The notes under the pieces were generated by a model. The model saw nothing but the letters and a program-made list of their open reading frames with translations. It was not told where the DNA came from and searched no databases. From positions 1 to 39,560 of the IMG/VR virus record IMGVR_UViG_3300009177_000068: a stretch of DNA of 39,560 nucleotides; one strand, written 5' to 3'. Below are positions 22,259-29,215 of this stretch, in pieces (position 1 is the stretch's first letter; every line of letters starts with the position of its first letter). The translations under genes were made by a program, and so were the position numbers. This DNA is from a virus.

Positions 22259-24325
22259 ATGATTTCCATCAAAAACCTGACGATGAAGAACTTCTTGTCG
22301 GTGGGCGCCGTGACACTCGCGCTGAACCTCGACAAGCATGGTTTGACTCTCGTCCTCGGTGCGAACACCGACTCAGCAGGCGGTCTGACGCGCAACGGCG
22401 CGGGCAAGACGACGGTCCTGCAAGCGATCAGCTTCGCCCTCTACGGCAAGCCTCTCTCGAAGATCAAAATCCCGAACCTCATCAACAACGTCAACAACAA
22501 GCAGATGTTGGTGACCATCGAGTTCGAGCGCGGCGAAGACAAGTATCGCATCGAGCGTGGGCGCAAGCCCGACGTGATGAAATTCTACGTCAACAACCAA
22601 GAGGTGAAGGACGAAGAAGACAACACGGGCGGCAGCCAGCAGGGCGAGAACCGCCACACGCAGGAAGAAATCGAGCGCATCATCGGCATGAGCCACACGA
22701 TGTTCAAGCACATCGTGGCGCTGAACACCTACACCGATCCGTTCCTGCGGATGGCGGTGGCGCAGCAGCGCGAGGTGATCGAAGAGCTTCTCGGCGTGAC
22801 CCAGATCAGCCACCGGGCCGAAGTGCTCAAGAAGCTGATCGGCCAAACCAAGGAGTCGATGCGCGACGAGCAGGCGACCCTCAAGGCGCACATCGAGACG
22901 AACACGCGGATCGAGAATGCCATCGCTCAAGCCGACCGCCTGTCATCCGCTTGGCTGGCGGAACACCAGAGCACGCTCTCGACGCTCGACGAAGAGATCA
23001 AGGCCCTCGAAGGCATCGACTACGAAGCCGAGATCGTGAAGTTTGACGAGATCGACGCGTGGACTACGAAGGAGCGGGAAATCCGTGAGGGCGCCGACGC
23101 GGCCAACCGCGAGGTGTCATTGCTGACGCGCGAGATCGGAGCCCTCGAAGCTGAAGCGGCCCGTCTCACGAAGGACGCTCACACCGACATCACGGCGCAG
23201 ATCAAGCGTTTCGAGAACGAGAAGGCCCGGAAGGAAAAAGACATCGCCAACATGCTGGCCGATGTTGAAACCAAGACGGCCGAACTCGCGAAGCTCCGCA
23301 GCGACATTGAACTGTCCGGCAAGCTGGAATGCTTCTGTTGTGGTCAGGAGCTTGAGGGCACCGACCACCTCGAAACGGTGCTCATGAAGATGCACCGCGA
23401 CGTTGGGCGGCGTGAGGAAGCCATTGCGGATTTCCAAGCGGCGATCAAAGACCTGACGGCCGAAGTCGCCCACATCGACGAAGAGATCGTGCACGTCACC
23501 ACAGCGGCCGAAACCCGTCGCGTGGACTTCGAGGCCAAGGCTGCGGCCAAGCTGGAAGCGACCGTCGAGCCCAAGTCTCGGTTGGCCACGCAACGCGCCA
23601 TGGCCGAAGAGTTTGAAGCCATGCTGTCGCAGGTTGGCGAGCGGCCGGAGGCTCTGTTCTCCACCCGCGACGAGGTGTATCGGGCCAAGCAACTGTTTGA
23701 CAAGCTGGTGCGCGAAGTCGAGTTGGAATCTGCCAAGCAGAACCCGCACGCGGCTCAGGTCGAAACGTTCCGGGCCACCCTGCAAGAGGTGGATTACACG
23801 GCGCTGAACGATCTCGACAACCTGCACAAGCACCAAGACTTCCTGCTGCGGCTGCTGACCAACAAAGACAGCTTCATCCGCAAGAAGATCATCGACCAAA
23901 ACCTGAACTACCTGAACAGCCGCCTGAACCACTATCTCGTCCTGTTGGGCCTGCCGCACGAAGTGTGCTTCCAATCGGACCTGAGCGTGGACATCACGCT
24001 GCTCGGCCGGGACTTCGACTTCGAGCAGTTGTCTCGCGGCGAAATGAACCGGGTCATCATGGCCACGTCGTGGAGCTTCCGTGACGTGTGGGAGAGCTTG
24101 AACGAAAGCTTCAACCTGATGTTCGTGGACGAGATGCTCGACCAAGGCACCGACGCTCAAGGCGTCGAGGCGGCGCTCAGCATCCTCAAGGGCATGGCGC
24201 GTGACCGGAACAAGAACGTGTTCCTCATCAGCCACCGCGACGATCTGACGGCTCGCATCGACCGCATCCTTCTGGTGCGGAAGGAAAATGGTTTCACGCG
24301 TTTCGAGGAAGACGCTCTTGTTTGA
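22259..24325 (+). CDS. 46: Recombination endonuclease ATPase gp46 (Rad50/SbcC family)
   Basis: 688 aa (T4 gp46 is 560). The N-terminal ATPase half has the Walker A GAGKTT at 47-52, preceded by GANTDSAG. Long Glu/Lys/Ala-rich coiled coils lie on both sides of a zinc hook, CFCC at 358-361. The C-terminal half has LSRGEMNRV (ABC signature) and LMFVDEMLDQGT (Walker B), then LISHRDD (His switch). It partners gp47 for ATP-dependent DNA-end processing. The extra length is in the coiled coil. Confidence 0.92.
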   Translation: MISIKNLTMKNFLSVGAVTLALNLDKHGLTLVLGANTDSAGGLTRNGAGKTTVLQAISFALYGKPLSKIKIPNLINNVNNKQMLVTIEFERGEDKYRIERGRKPDVMKFYVNNQEVKDEEDNTGGSQQGENRHTQEEIERIIGMSHTMFKHIVALNTYTDPFLRMAVAQQREVIEELLGVTQISHRAEVLKKLIGQTKESMRDEQATLKAHIETNTRIENAIAQADRLSSAWLAEHQSTLSTLDEEIKALEGIDYEAEIVKFDEIDAWTTKEREIREGADAANREVSLLTREIGALEAEAARLTKDAHTDITAQIKRFENEKARKEKDIANMLADVETKTAELAKLRSDIELSGKLECFCCGQELEGTDHLETVLMKMHRDVGRREEAIADFQAAIKDLTAEVAHIDEEIVHVTTAAETRRVDFEAKAAAKLEATVEPKSRLATQRAMAEEFEAMLSQVGERPEALFSTRDEVYRAKQLFDKLVREVELESAKQNPHAAQVETFRATLQEVDYTALNDLDNLHKHQDFLLRLLTNKDSFIRKKIIDQNLNYLNSRLNHYLVLLGLPHEVCFQSDLSVDITLLGRDFDFEQLSRGEMNRVIMATSWSFRDVWESLNESFNLMFVDEMLDQGTDAQGVEAALSILKGMARDRNKNVFLISHRDDLTARIDRILLVRKENGFTRFEEDALV

Positions 24326-24620
24326 TACTCTGTTCTCAAAGCCCTGCGACCCCTCTCTCGACGTTCAGTGGGAGCAGGGGGACGTGGGCAACTGGAAACT
24401 GCGGGTCGGTAAGATCAAGCAAGTTGCCCACGTCTATCAGAACCCGTGGAGCCCGTTGTGGTGCGCGGAAGTGAAGGCGGCTGACTTTTTGGACTCCTGT
24501 GTTTCGGTTGATGAAGCAAAACTCGTGGCTGAACTCGCCGTGCGAGCGTGGATCGAGGATTTGCTCTACAGTCCGCCGCGTTATGACGACATTATCTTTT
24601 TCAACGATGGCACCGACTGA
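24318..24620 (+). CDS. Hypothetical protein downstream of gp46
   Basis: 100 aa from TTG 24318, which overlaps the gp46 stop; ATG 24288 is the alternative (110 aa, 38-bp overlap). Contains WEQGDVGNWKLRVGKIKQVA, HVYQNPWSPLWCAEVKAADF and a helix SVDEAKLVAELAVRAWIED. No family recognised. Confidence 0.55.
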   Translation: MFDTLFSKPCDPSLDVQWEQGDVGNWKLRVGKIKQVAHVYQNPWSPLWCAEVKAADFLDSCVSVDEAKLVAELAVRAWIEDLLYSPPRYDDIIFFNDGTD

Positions 24621-24628
24621 GTTTTCGT

Positions 24629-24656
24629 TGACGAGATGACAAATTGGCGTATGGTG
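24629..24656 (+). promoter_or_regulatory. Sigma-70-like promoter of the 24681 accessory operon
   Basis: TTGACG (24629-24634), 16-bp spacer, TATGGT (24651-24656), then AGGAGG before ATG 24681. One of the best-formed promoters in the window. Confidence 0.65.
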
Positions 24657-24680
24657 CATCCTGAACAATTAGGAGGCACC

Positions 24681-25016
24681 ATGGCTCTGTCGTCCATCAG
24701 TCTCGCCGTAGTCGATGTCCATCAGTGGCAACGCGACAACGCCGTGAAGATCAACACCGATCAACCGGTGGGCGCGATCAAGATCGTGGACACGCCGTCA
24801 TTCACGAACGCCGACAAGCTAATCGTGGCGCCCCATACCTATGAAGACTTCGCCGCCGAACAGGCGGCGGCGAGCATCCACATGGCCGCCAGCACTGAAG
24901 TGCCGCCACATTCCCTGACATGGCCAGAAGCCTTCGAGTATGTCGGCATCGGCGTTTGCATCGTGGTCGGCGTCATTTTCGGCGTCCGCGCGCTCGGCAA
25001 GGCGTTCGTCGGGTGA
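24681..25016 (+). CDS. Small membrane protein with one C-terminal TM helix
   Basis: 111 aa, strong AGGAGG before ATG 24681. A soluble N-terminal part (about 1-80), then TWPEAFEYVGIGVCIVVGVI as the start of a hydrophobic helix ending FGVRALGKAF. The TWPxAxxY...VC..V segment resembles the 47-aa protein at 25246. GTGA overlap with the next gene. Function unknown; expressed from its own sigma-70-type promoter, so probably early. Confidence 0.7.
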   Translation: MALSSISLAVVDVHQWQRDNAVKINTDQPVGAIKIVDTPSFTNADKLIVAPHTYEDFAAEQAAASIHMAASTEVPPHSLTWPEAFEYVGIGVCIVVGVIFGVRALGKAFVG

Positions 25017-25237
25017 GCCGCTATCTCGTCATCGACTGCCCCCACTGCGGTGGCAACGGCAAAGAGCCGCATGACGGGTTCATGGCTCTCGCCACTCTCG
25101 GTATGAGCATCATCGTGGACAAGGCGTTCGACGCTGACTGCTCGCGCTGCGACGGCTCGGGCCAAGTCTACGCGACCCAAGACGATCTGCGTCAGGCTCG
25201 CCGGAAGAGCCATCCCCAACGATTCAAATTTTTCTAG
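25013..25237 (+). CDS. Zinc-ribbon protein with DnaJ-type CxxCxGxG motifs
   Basis: 74 aa from GTG 25013. Two motifs, CPHCGGNG (9-16) and CSRCDGSG, are the CxxCxGxG repeats of the DnaJ cysteine-rich domain and would bind one zinc. No J domain is present. The basic tail (RQARRKSHPQRFKFF) may bind nucleic acid or the membrane. It lies between two genes for TM proteins with related TM segments. Confidence 0.7.
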   Translation: MSRYLVIDCPHCGGNGKEPHDGFMALATLGMSIIVDKAFDADCSRCDGSGQVYATQDDLRQARRKSHPQRFKFF

Positions 25238-25245
25238 GAGGATAC

Positions 25246-25389
25246 ATGCCGGTTCAAACTTGGCCGCAGGCCATCCAATATTTCGTCGATCACGGGCTTC
25301 TCAAGGTCTGCGTGACCGTGGTGATCGTGATCGCGATCCGTGCCGTCGTCGGGTTCTTCAACACGCTCGTCGTCGCCAACGCCCGCTGA
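25246..25389 (+). CDS. Very small membrane protein
   Basis: 47 aa: MPVQTWPQAIQYFVDHGLLK then a hydrophobic helix (VCVTVVIVIAIRAVVGFF) and NTLVVANAR. Excellent AGGAGG 5 nt before the ATG. Stop and next start overlap as TGATG. It appears paralogous to the TM region of the 24681 gene. Confidence 0.7.
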   Translation: MPVQTWPQAIQYFVDHGLLKVCVTVVIVIAIRAVVGFFNTLVVANAR

Positions 25390-25697
25390 TGCTGGCCGAC
25401 TTCACCATCCATCCGGTCGATCCTCGTGAAGAGGGTTGGGCGCCGGTCGTGCTGTTCAAGCCGATCCGGTATCGAATCTTCCTGAAGGATTCGATGAACT
25501 GGATGGCGAGGCTGACGGCGCGCACCAACTTCGCGAAGCAAATGACGGGTGATGAGGGCTATGACTGGCTCATCACCGAGGACTTCGAAATCTACTGCTC
25601 GACCATCACCTTCCTGATGATGGCCCGGCTGTCCGAGAACGAAGAGTTCGAGACCCTCATCGAGCGGATTGAAGAGCGCAACGACCGCGATGAATGA
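25389..25697 (+). CDS. Hypothetical protein
   Basis: 102 aa from ATG 25389. MLADFTIHPVDPREEGWAPV then a basic/hydrophobic segment (PIRYRIFLKDSMNWMARL) and an acidic C-terminus (NEEFETLIERIEERNDRDE). Not recognised. Its end overlaps the next gene by 8 bp. Confidence 0.65.
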   Translation: MLADFTIHPVDPREEGWAPVVLFKPIRYRIFLKDSMNWMARLTARTNFAKQMTGDEGYDWLITEDFEIYCSTITFLMMARLSENEEFETLIERIEERNDRDE

Positions 25698-26106
25698 TTC
25701 CGATCAACTGCCGTCGAACCGGCCGCCGCCGATAATCGCGAACCCTCGGGGGCATTTCACCCATTCGCTCGGCCTCACCGGCGATCTTGACGAGAATTAC
25801 GTCTCGCCGCGTGTGGTGCTCTGCCGGATCACCAACGACTTCGACCGGGCATCGGAAACCGACATTCTCTATGCCGCCGAGAAGCGAGGCTACATTGACA
25901 AACTGGTAATCGAAGTGCCCGACTTCCAATGGGCGGAAGACCGCGTTAAGGCCATGCTCGCGGCCAAGCATCTTGCCACAAATGACAAGTGGACGTGCTT
26001 CCTGACGTTCGCGATGGGCGTCGGCGATTCCGCCAAGCTCGTGTTCGCGTTCAAGAGCCAAGTGGACCGCTTGCTGTTCAGCATGGAATGGCCGCGTGGG
26101 GATTAA
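25690..26106 (+). CDS. Small-protein paralogue family member (C-terminal F.F...LF.xxW)
   Basis: 138 aa. The N-terminal 30 residues are Pro/Asn-rich. The rest, from VSPRVVLCRITNDF to WTCFLTFAMGVGD and KLVFAFKSQVDRLLFSMEW, follows the layout of the 26117 and 28976 products: a strand, a helix with D-R-V, an aromatic W-T/x strand, then F.F....D..LF..(R/E)W. Function unknown. Confidence 0.65.
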   Translation: MNDSDQLPSNRPPPIIANPRGHFTHSLGLTGDLDENYVSPRVVLCRITNDFDRASETDILYAAEKRGYIDKLVIEVPDFQWAEDRVKAMLAAKHLATNDKWTCFLTFAMGVGDSAKLVFAFKSQVDRLLFSMEWPRGD

Positions 26107-26116
26107 CATCTTCCGC

Positions 26117-26449
26117 ATGGCGATCCCCGTGCATCCCACGCGGTTCCTGCCGCCCACGCAGGCGATGGCCATCACCCAGCAGCGCGCCAACGGCATCGAG
26201 CACGAAGAAACCTTGGCGCACCTCGAAGAGACCGGCTACCTGTATGTCTGCCGATTCAAGGAGAAATACGTGACCCGAGCGGCAGATCGTGTAGCGGCTT
26301 TCTGCGAGACCATTTACGTGCCGTTCAACGACTACTGGACGCTTTTCTACGTCTCCCGTGACTTCAGTAATTCGGGCCAAGGCGAGATCATGGCCGGGTT
26401 CAAAGACCGGAACGATTGGCTGATGTTCAAGCTGCTTTTCGAGCACTAA
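26117..26449 (+). CDS. Small-protein paralogue family member
   Basis: 110 aa from ATG 26117; GTG 26096 would add seven residues and overlap the upstream gene. Layout: MAIPVHPTRFLPPTQAMAIT, then YLYVCRFKEKYVTRAADRVA, YWTLFYVSRDF, and finally AGFKDRNDWLMFKLLFEH. The end matches the shared F.D..D..(M/F)FK(L/M) motif. Function unknown. Confidence 0.65.
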   Translation: MAIPVHPTRFLPPTQAMAITQQRANGIEHEETLAHLEETGYLYVCRFKEKYVTRAADRVAAFCETIYVPFNDYWTLFYVSRDFSNSGQGEIMAGFKDRNDWLMFKLLFEH

Positions 26450-26454
26450 TATTG

Positions 26455-26482
26455 TTGACGGATTCTGCTTCGGTAGTATTCT
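26455..26482 (+). promoter_or_regulatory. Sigma-70-like promoter of the 26513 operon
   Basis: TTGACG (26455-26460), 16-bp spacer, TATTCT (26477-26482), followed by AGGAG and ATG 26513. Nearly the same architecture as the promoters at 5883 and 24629. Confidence 0.65.
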
Positions 26483-26512
26483 GAAACTACTGAAACGCAG
26501 GAGATTGCTCGC

Positions 26513-27166
26513 ATGGTCCGTCCCGCCTTCGATACCACGCTCGCTGATCTGGCCGACATCACCGTTTCGGTGAACCGGACGACCGCGCAAGCGACGGCGG
26601 ACAAGCCCTGCATCGCGACGGTGTCGATCCCCGCGCATCTTCTGCAACAAATCCTGACGGCCGCCAGCCTGCACATGTCGGACAATCCCTTCCAGCCGCG
26701 CCCGGAAGTTGGCGATATGGCGGAAGTGATCGCGCAAAACAACGCCGTCGATCAGGACTGGCACTGGGAGATGCGCGACGCCATCGAAATCCTGTCGGCC
26801 CGCTGCTCGGTCGCCCAGTCGCCGGACTATCCGCAAAACGGTCTGGCCAAGGAACGCAGCGTCGTCAGCGACCGTGAATTCCGCCCCACGAAGCAAAAGT
26901 GGGCGGCGGAAGCCAAGGACAAGGCCGAAGCCCTCGACGCCGACAGCCCGGAAGGCATGAAGGCCCGCTGGGACGCCATGAACGTGAAGCCGCTCGACAA
27001 TCGCAAGATCATCGGCCTGATGGCCAAGCTGCTGGAAGGCGAAGCGCCCCAAGGCTACGCTTGGAGCATCGTGGCCCCGCTGTTCGAGAACTATCGCAAG
27101 GAAGCCCAAAAGGCGACCAAGGCCGACGAAGCCATCAAGGCGGCCCGCAAAGTGTTGGGCTGCTAA
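26513..27166 (+). CDS. Hypothetical protein, first gene of an accessory operon
   Basis: 217 aa, AGGAG upstream, own promoter. N-terminal strand region with repeated Thr/Ala (TVSVNRTTAQATADKPCIAT), middle with HWEMRDAIEILSARCS, then a Lys/Glu-rich helical C-terminus (FENYRKEAQKATKADEAIKA). No family recognised. Confidence 0.7.
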   Translation: MVRPAFDTTLADLADITVSVNRTTAQATADKPCIATVSIPAHLLQQILTAASLHMSDNPFQPRPEVGDMAEVIAQNNAVDQDWHWEMRDAIEILSARCSVAQSPDYPQNGLAKERSVVSDREFRPTKQKWAAEAKDKAEALDADSPEGMKARWDAMNVKPLDNRKIIGLMAKLLEGEAPQGYAWSIVAPLFENYRKEAQKATKADEAIKAARKVLGC

Positions 27167-27167
27167 G

Positions 27168-27542
27168 ATGCCCCAGACAACCTACATCGTGGAATGGAAC
27201 CAAGGCCGGGCCACCAAGGTCCACGTCATCGAAGGCGCGAGCTTCGGCGAGCCGGGCTTCTATCGCCAGACGGAGAGCATGAACGCTTTCCGCCGGAATG
27301 CGCATCGCATCGGCGCCGAGCTTCTTCGGAACCGCAGTCTGGACACGCGTTTCCATGTGCGCTGGGGCGGCGAGTTCGAAGCCGACATGGAGTCCGAGCA
27401 ACGGACCTTTGACGAGATTGCCGCGCTCGGTCGCGTGCCGAAACTGCCCCGCACGGCGGACCTGCCGCGTATCAATCACTTCGACTGCAAGGCGTTCTAC
27501 GCCGCAGTCGGCTACGACACCAAGCGGAGGCTTTTTCGATGA
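27168..27542 (+). CDS. Hypothetical protein
   Basis: 124 aa, ATG 27168 one base after the preceding stop. MPQTTYIVEWNQGRATKVHV opens a strand pair; FRRNAHRIGAELLRNRSLDT is a helix; ends GYDTKRRLFR. Unknown. ATGA overlap with the next gene. Confidence 0.65.
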   Translation: MPQTTYIVEWNQGRATKVHVIEGASFGEPGFYRQTESMNAFRRNAHRIGAELLRNRSLDTRFHVRWGGEFEADMESEQRTFDEIAALGRVPKLPRTADLPRINHFDCKAFYAAVGYDTKRRLFR

Positions 27543-27826
27543 GCATCATCTACAATCGGACCACCGGCCTCTTCGAGGATTCGATCCCGAATAACGAGCA
27601 GCACTGGGCAGACTGGCTCGCCGCCGGAAACAAGCCGGAGCGTGGCTCGATGCTCGAAATCTATCTGGAACGCGTGGGTCTCATTCCACCGTTCGCGGCG
27701 AAGCTGACCGACGAGGAAAAAGCGGCCACGCAAGCCGGGGTGCGCGCTTTCTACAAGCAATGGTTCGCCGAGAATCCCGGCCAGACGCCGACCCCGGAAC
27801 TCGCCACCTTCATTGAAGGCGCCTGA
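27539..27826 (+). CDS. Hypothetical protein
   Basis: 95 aa. MSIIYNRTTGLFEDSIPNNE... with helical LTDEEKAATQAGVRAFYKQW and a Pro-rich end. Not recognised. One base separates its stop from ATG 27828. Confidence 0.65.
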   Translation: MSIIYNRTTGLFEDSIPNNEQHWADWLAAGNKPERGSMLEIYLERVGLIPPFAAKLTDEEKAATQAGVRAFYKQWFAENPGQTPTPELATFIEGA

Positions 27827-27827
27827 G

Positions 27828-28175
27828 ATGAGCAACATCGTCACCATTGATCTGGATGCCGTCGTCCACGACAACGAGCAGTGGTATGACGAGGTGCTCG
27901 CGCCCGCCCTGCTGAAGATCGCCGAAGAGATGCAGCAGCGCGGCTTGGGCTTCCTCGCCTCCGTCGAATACAATCCCAATGAGTTCGGCACCACGCTCAA
28001 CGGCGTGGGCAAGAAGTCCGACGCCCTGCGTCTCGGCTACTACGGCGCGCGGTCGCACGGTAACATCGACTCCGTCGCGATCCAGTGGGTGCGCGAGGCC
28101 CGCGAGGCCGGTCGCGCCCATAACTCCATCGTCATGAACTCCATGGGTTTGGACCCGGACCCGGCCAAACGCTGA
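27828..28175 (+). CDS. Hypothetical protein
   Basis: 115 aa. MSNIVTIDLDAVVHDNEQWY..., helix VLAPALLKIAEEMQQRGLGF, then strands and a basic helix (VREAREAGRAHNSIV). No family recognised. TGATG junction with the next gene. Confidence 0.65.
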   Translation: MSNIVTIDLDAVVHDNEQWYDEVLAPALLKIAEEMQQRGLGFLASVEYNPNEFGTTLNGVGKKSDALRLGYYGARSHGNIDSVAIQWVREAREAGRAHNSIVMNSMGLDPDPAKR

Positions 28176-28381
28176 TGTGGACGGTCACGCGCACACCCGC
28201 CGGTGAATACGAGTGCCACGACGGCACTCGTCTGCGCGCGATCATCCAGAAGGATTCGGCCAAGTCATGGCGGGTGACGCGCATCAACTCGATGGGTGGC
28301 AACACCGGCGCCGACACCTTCCACACGTTCGCGGAGGCGAAATCGTTCGTCACCGAGCGACCGGGCATCTGGGGCGTGTGA
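28175..28381 (+). CDS. Small hypothetical protein
   Basis: 68 aa. MWTVTRTPAGEYECHDGTRL, then WRVTRINSMGG and FHTFAEAKSFVTERPG: strand, strand, helix, like a small beta-sheet protein. Function unknown. Confidence 0.65.
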   Translation: MWTVTRTPAGEYECHDGTRLRAIIQKDSAKSWRVTRINSMGGNTGADTFHTFAEAKSFVTERPGIWGV

Positions 28382-28720
28382 ATGCGACACAGTCCACGCA
28401 ACAGCAGTCCGCTTGATTTCCGTCCAAAATATTTCGCGTGTCTGTGTGACCAACCCAATGTCTCGGTGCCCTCCGAGAATTTCCTCATTGGTGATCCGAC
28501 CAGAGAGCCGTGGGAGTTGCCCGCCGAATGCGTGAAGTGGCTCGAAGAGAACGTTGGCCCCGAGAGTGATACGCCGGAACTCACCGACGGCGGCGCGTGG
28601 AACTGGGCCATAGACGAACTCTACCCGGCGGAAATCACGAAGATGACTGACCGTTTCGCGGCCCATTTCGTGTTTGCCGATATGAAGGCCGCAGCCCTCT
28701 TCAAAATGGTATGGGGCTGA
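28382..28720 (+). CDS. Small-protein paralogue family member
   Basis: 112 aa, ATG 28382 directly after the preceding TGA. It contains a variable N-terminal half (LPAECVKWLEENVGPESD) and ends FAAHFVFADMKAAALFKMVW-G, the C-terminal signature shared with the products of 2105, 26117, 28976 and the reverse 34822 gene. Last gene before a 255-bp gap with the tRNA-like RNA. Confidence 0.65.
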   Translation: MRHSPRNSSPLDFRPKYFACLCDQPNVSVPSENFLIGDPTREPWELPAECVKWLEENVGPESDTPELTDGGAWNWAIDELYPAEITKMTDRFAAHFVFADMKAAALFKMVWG

Positions 28721-28734
28721 TCTCGTAAACGAAA

Positions 28735-28763
28735 TTGCATTCCCCCAAGTATGACCGTATGAT
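28735..28763 (+). promoter_or_regulatory. Candidate promoter for the tRNA-like RNA and tyrS
   Basis: TTGCAT (28735-28740), 17-bp spacer, TATGAT (28758-28763). Transcription would begin near 28770, ahead of the structured region. Confidence 0.5.
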
Positions 28764-28800
28764 GATGGTCTCAGACTTGACGGCGTGGGAGTCCTAGCAC

Positions 28801-28928
28801 GCGGGAATGGTGGAATCTGGCATACACTACGGTGTGGGTAAGGCCCCTCACTGTTGTCGGGACAATCGGGCGACCGATCCCGGCTGCCTAACATGCGGGT
28901 GTTTGCTGGTTCGAAACCAGCTTCGCGA
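28801..28928 (+). ncRNA. tRNA-like structured RNA (Leu/class II-like), possibly a tyrS leader
   Basis: Candidate D arm at 28810-28827: GTG/CAC stem around GAATCTGGCATA, very like class II (Leu) tRNAs. T arm at 28905-28921: GCTGG-TTCGAAA-CCAGC. Flanks GCGGGAA (28801-28807) and TTCGCGA (28922-28928) pair at five of seven positions. The total of 128 nt is far beyond a normal tRNA (about 75-95). Where the anticodon arm should be, ACGGT runs straight into GTGGG-TAAGGCCC-CTCAC, which looks like a class II variable arm. An extra hairpin follows, CGGG-aca-ATCGG-GCGA-CCGAT-CCCG (28858-28882), with a GNRA loop. No standard anticodon loop can be assigned. It may be a decayed tRNA, a tRNA with an insertion, or a tRNA-mimic leader. 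It lies in front of the 28976-tyrS operon. Confidence 0.45.
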
Positions 28929-28975
28929 TTGGCATGTGATTGCCGGGGTGACGACCGGCTCAAGGATGAGAACTG

Positions 28976-29215
28976 ATGGTGGTGAAGAGCTACGACCCGG
29001 TTACGATGAAAGTTGCCGCCGAATATCCTTTTGAAGTGACGGTCCAATCGGACGCCGATGTAATGATAGAAATGATGGAGTGGTGTGAAGCCAACTGCGT
29101 CCGGTTTTGGATGTTCGGCCCAACTCTACCCATCAAAGTTTTTGAGACGTGGACCTACTTCATCGCTTTCCAAGACGACCAAGACGCGATGTTTTTCAAG
29201 ATGCGGTGGCAATGA
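28976..29215 (+). CDS. Small-protein paralogue family member, coupled to tyrS
   Basis: 79 aa. VTVQSDADVMIEMMEWCEAN, then KVFETWTYFIAFQDDQDAMF and FKMRWQ at the end: the clearest example of the family layout (helix D-x-V..., W-T-Y-F-I strand, F.DD.DA..FKMRW). The TGA overlaps the tyrS ATG (ATGA). Function unknown. Confidence 0.7.
   Translation: MVVKSYDPVTMKVAAEYPFEVTVQSDADVMIEMMEWCEANCVRFWMFGPTLPIKVFETWTYFIAFQDDQDAMFFKMRWQ

Noticed and set aside
23117-24235. 372-codon reverse frame inside gp46
   Set aside because: Antisense to a gene with intact Walker, hook and signature motifs; the translation is low-complexity Val/Glu/His.
28777-28782. TTGACG as a further promoter -35 box
   Set aside because: No TA-rich -10 box lies 15-18 bp downstream; the TTGCAT/TATGAT pair just upstream is better.
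28801-28928. Standard tRNA gene
   Set aside because: Too long, two mismatches in the acceptor stem and no regular anticodon arm; reported instead as a tRNA-like RNA.
28801-28928. T-box riboswitch upstream of tyrS
   Set aside because: GGTGG occurs, but the rest of the T-box consensus is not seen, and T-boxes are rare outside Firmicutes and Actinobacteria.
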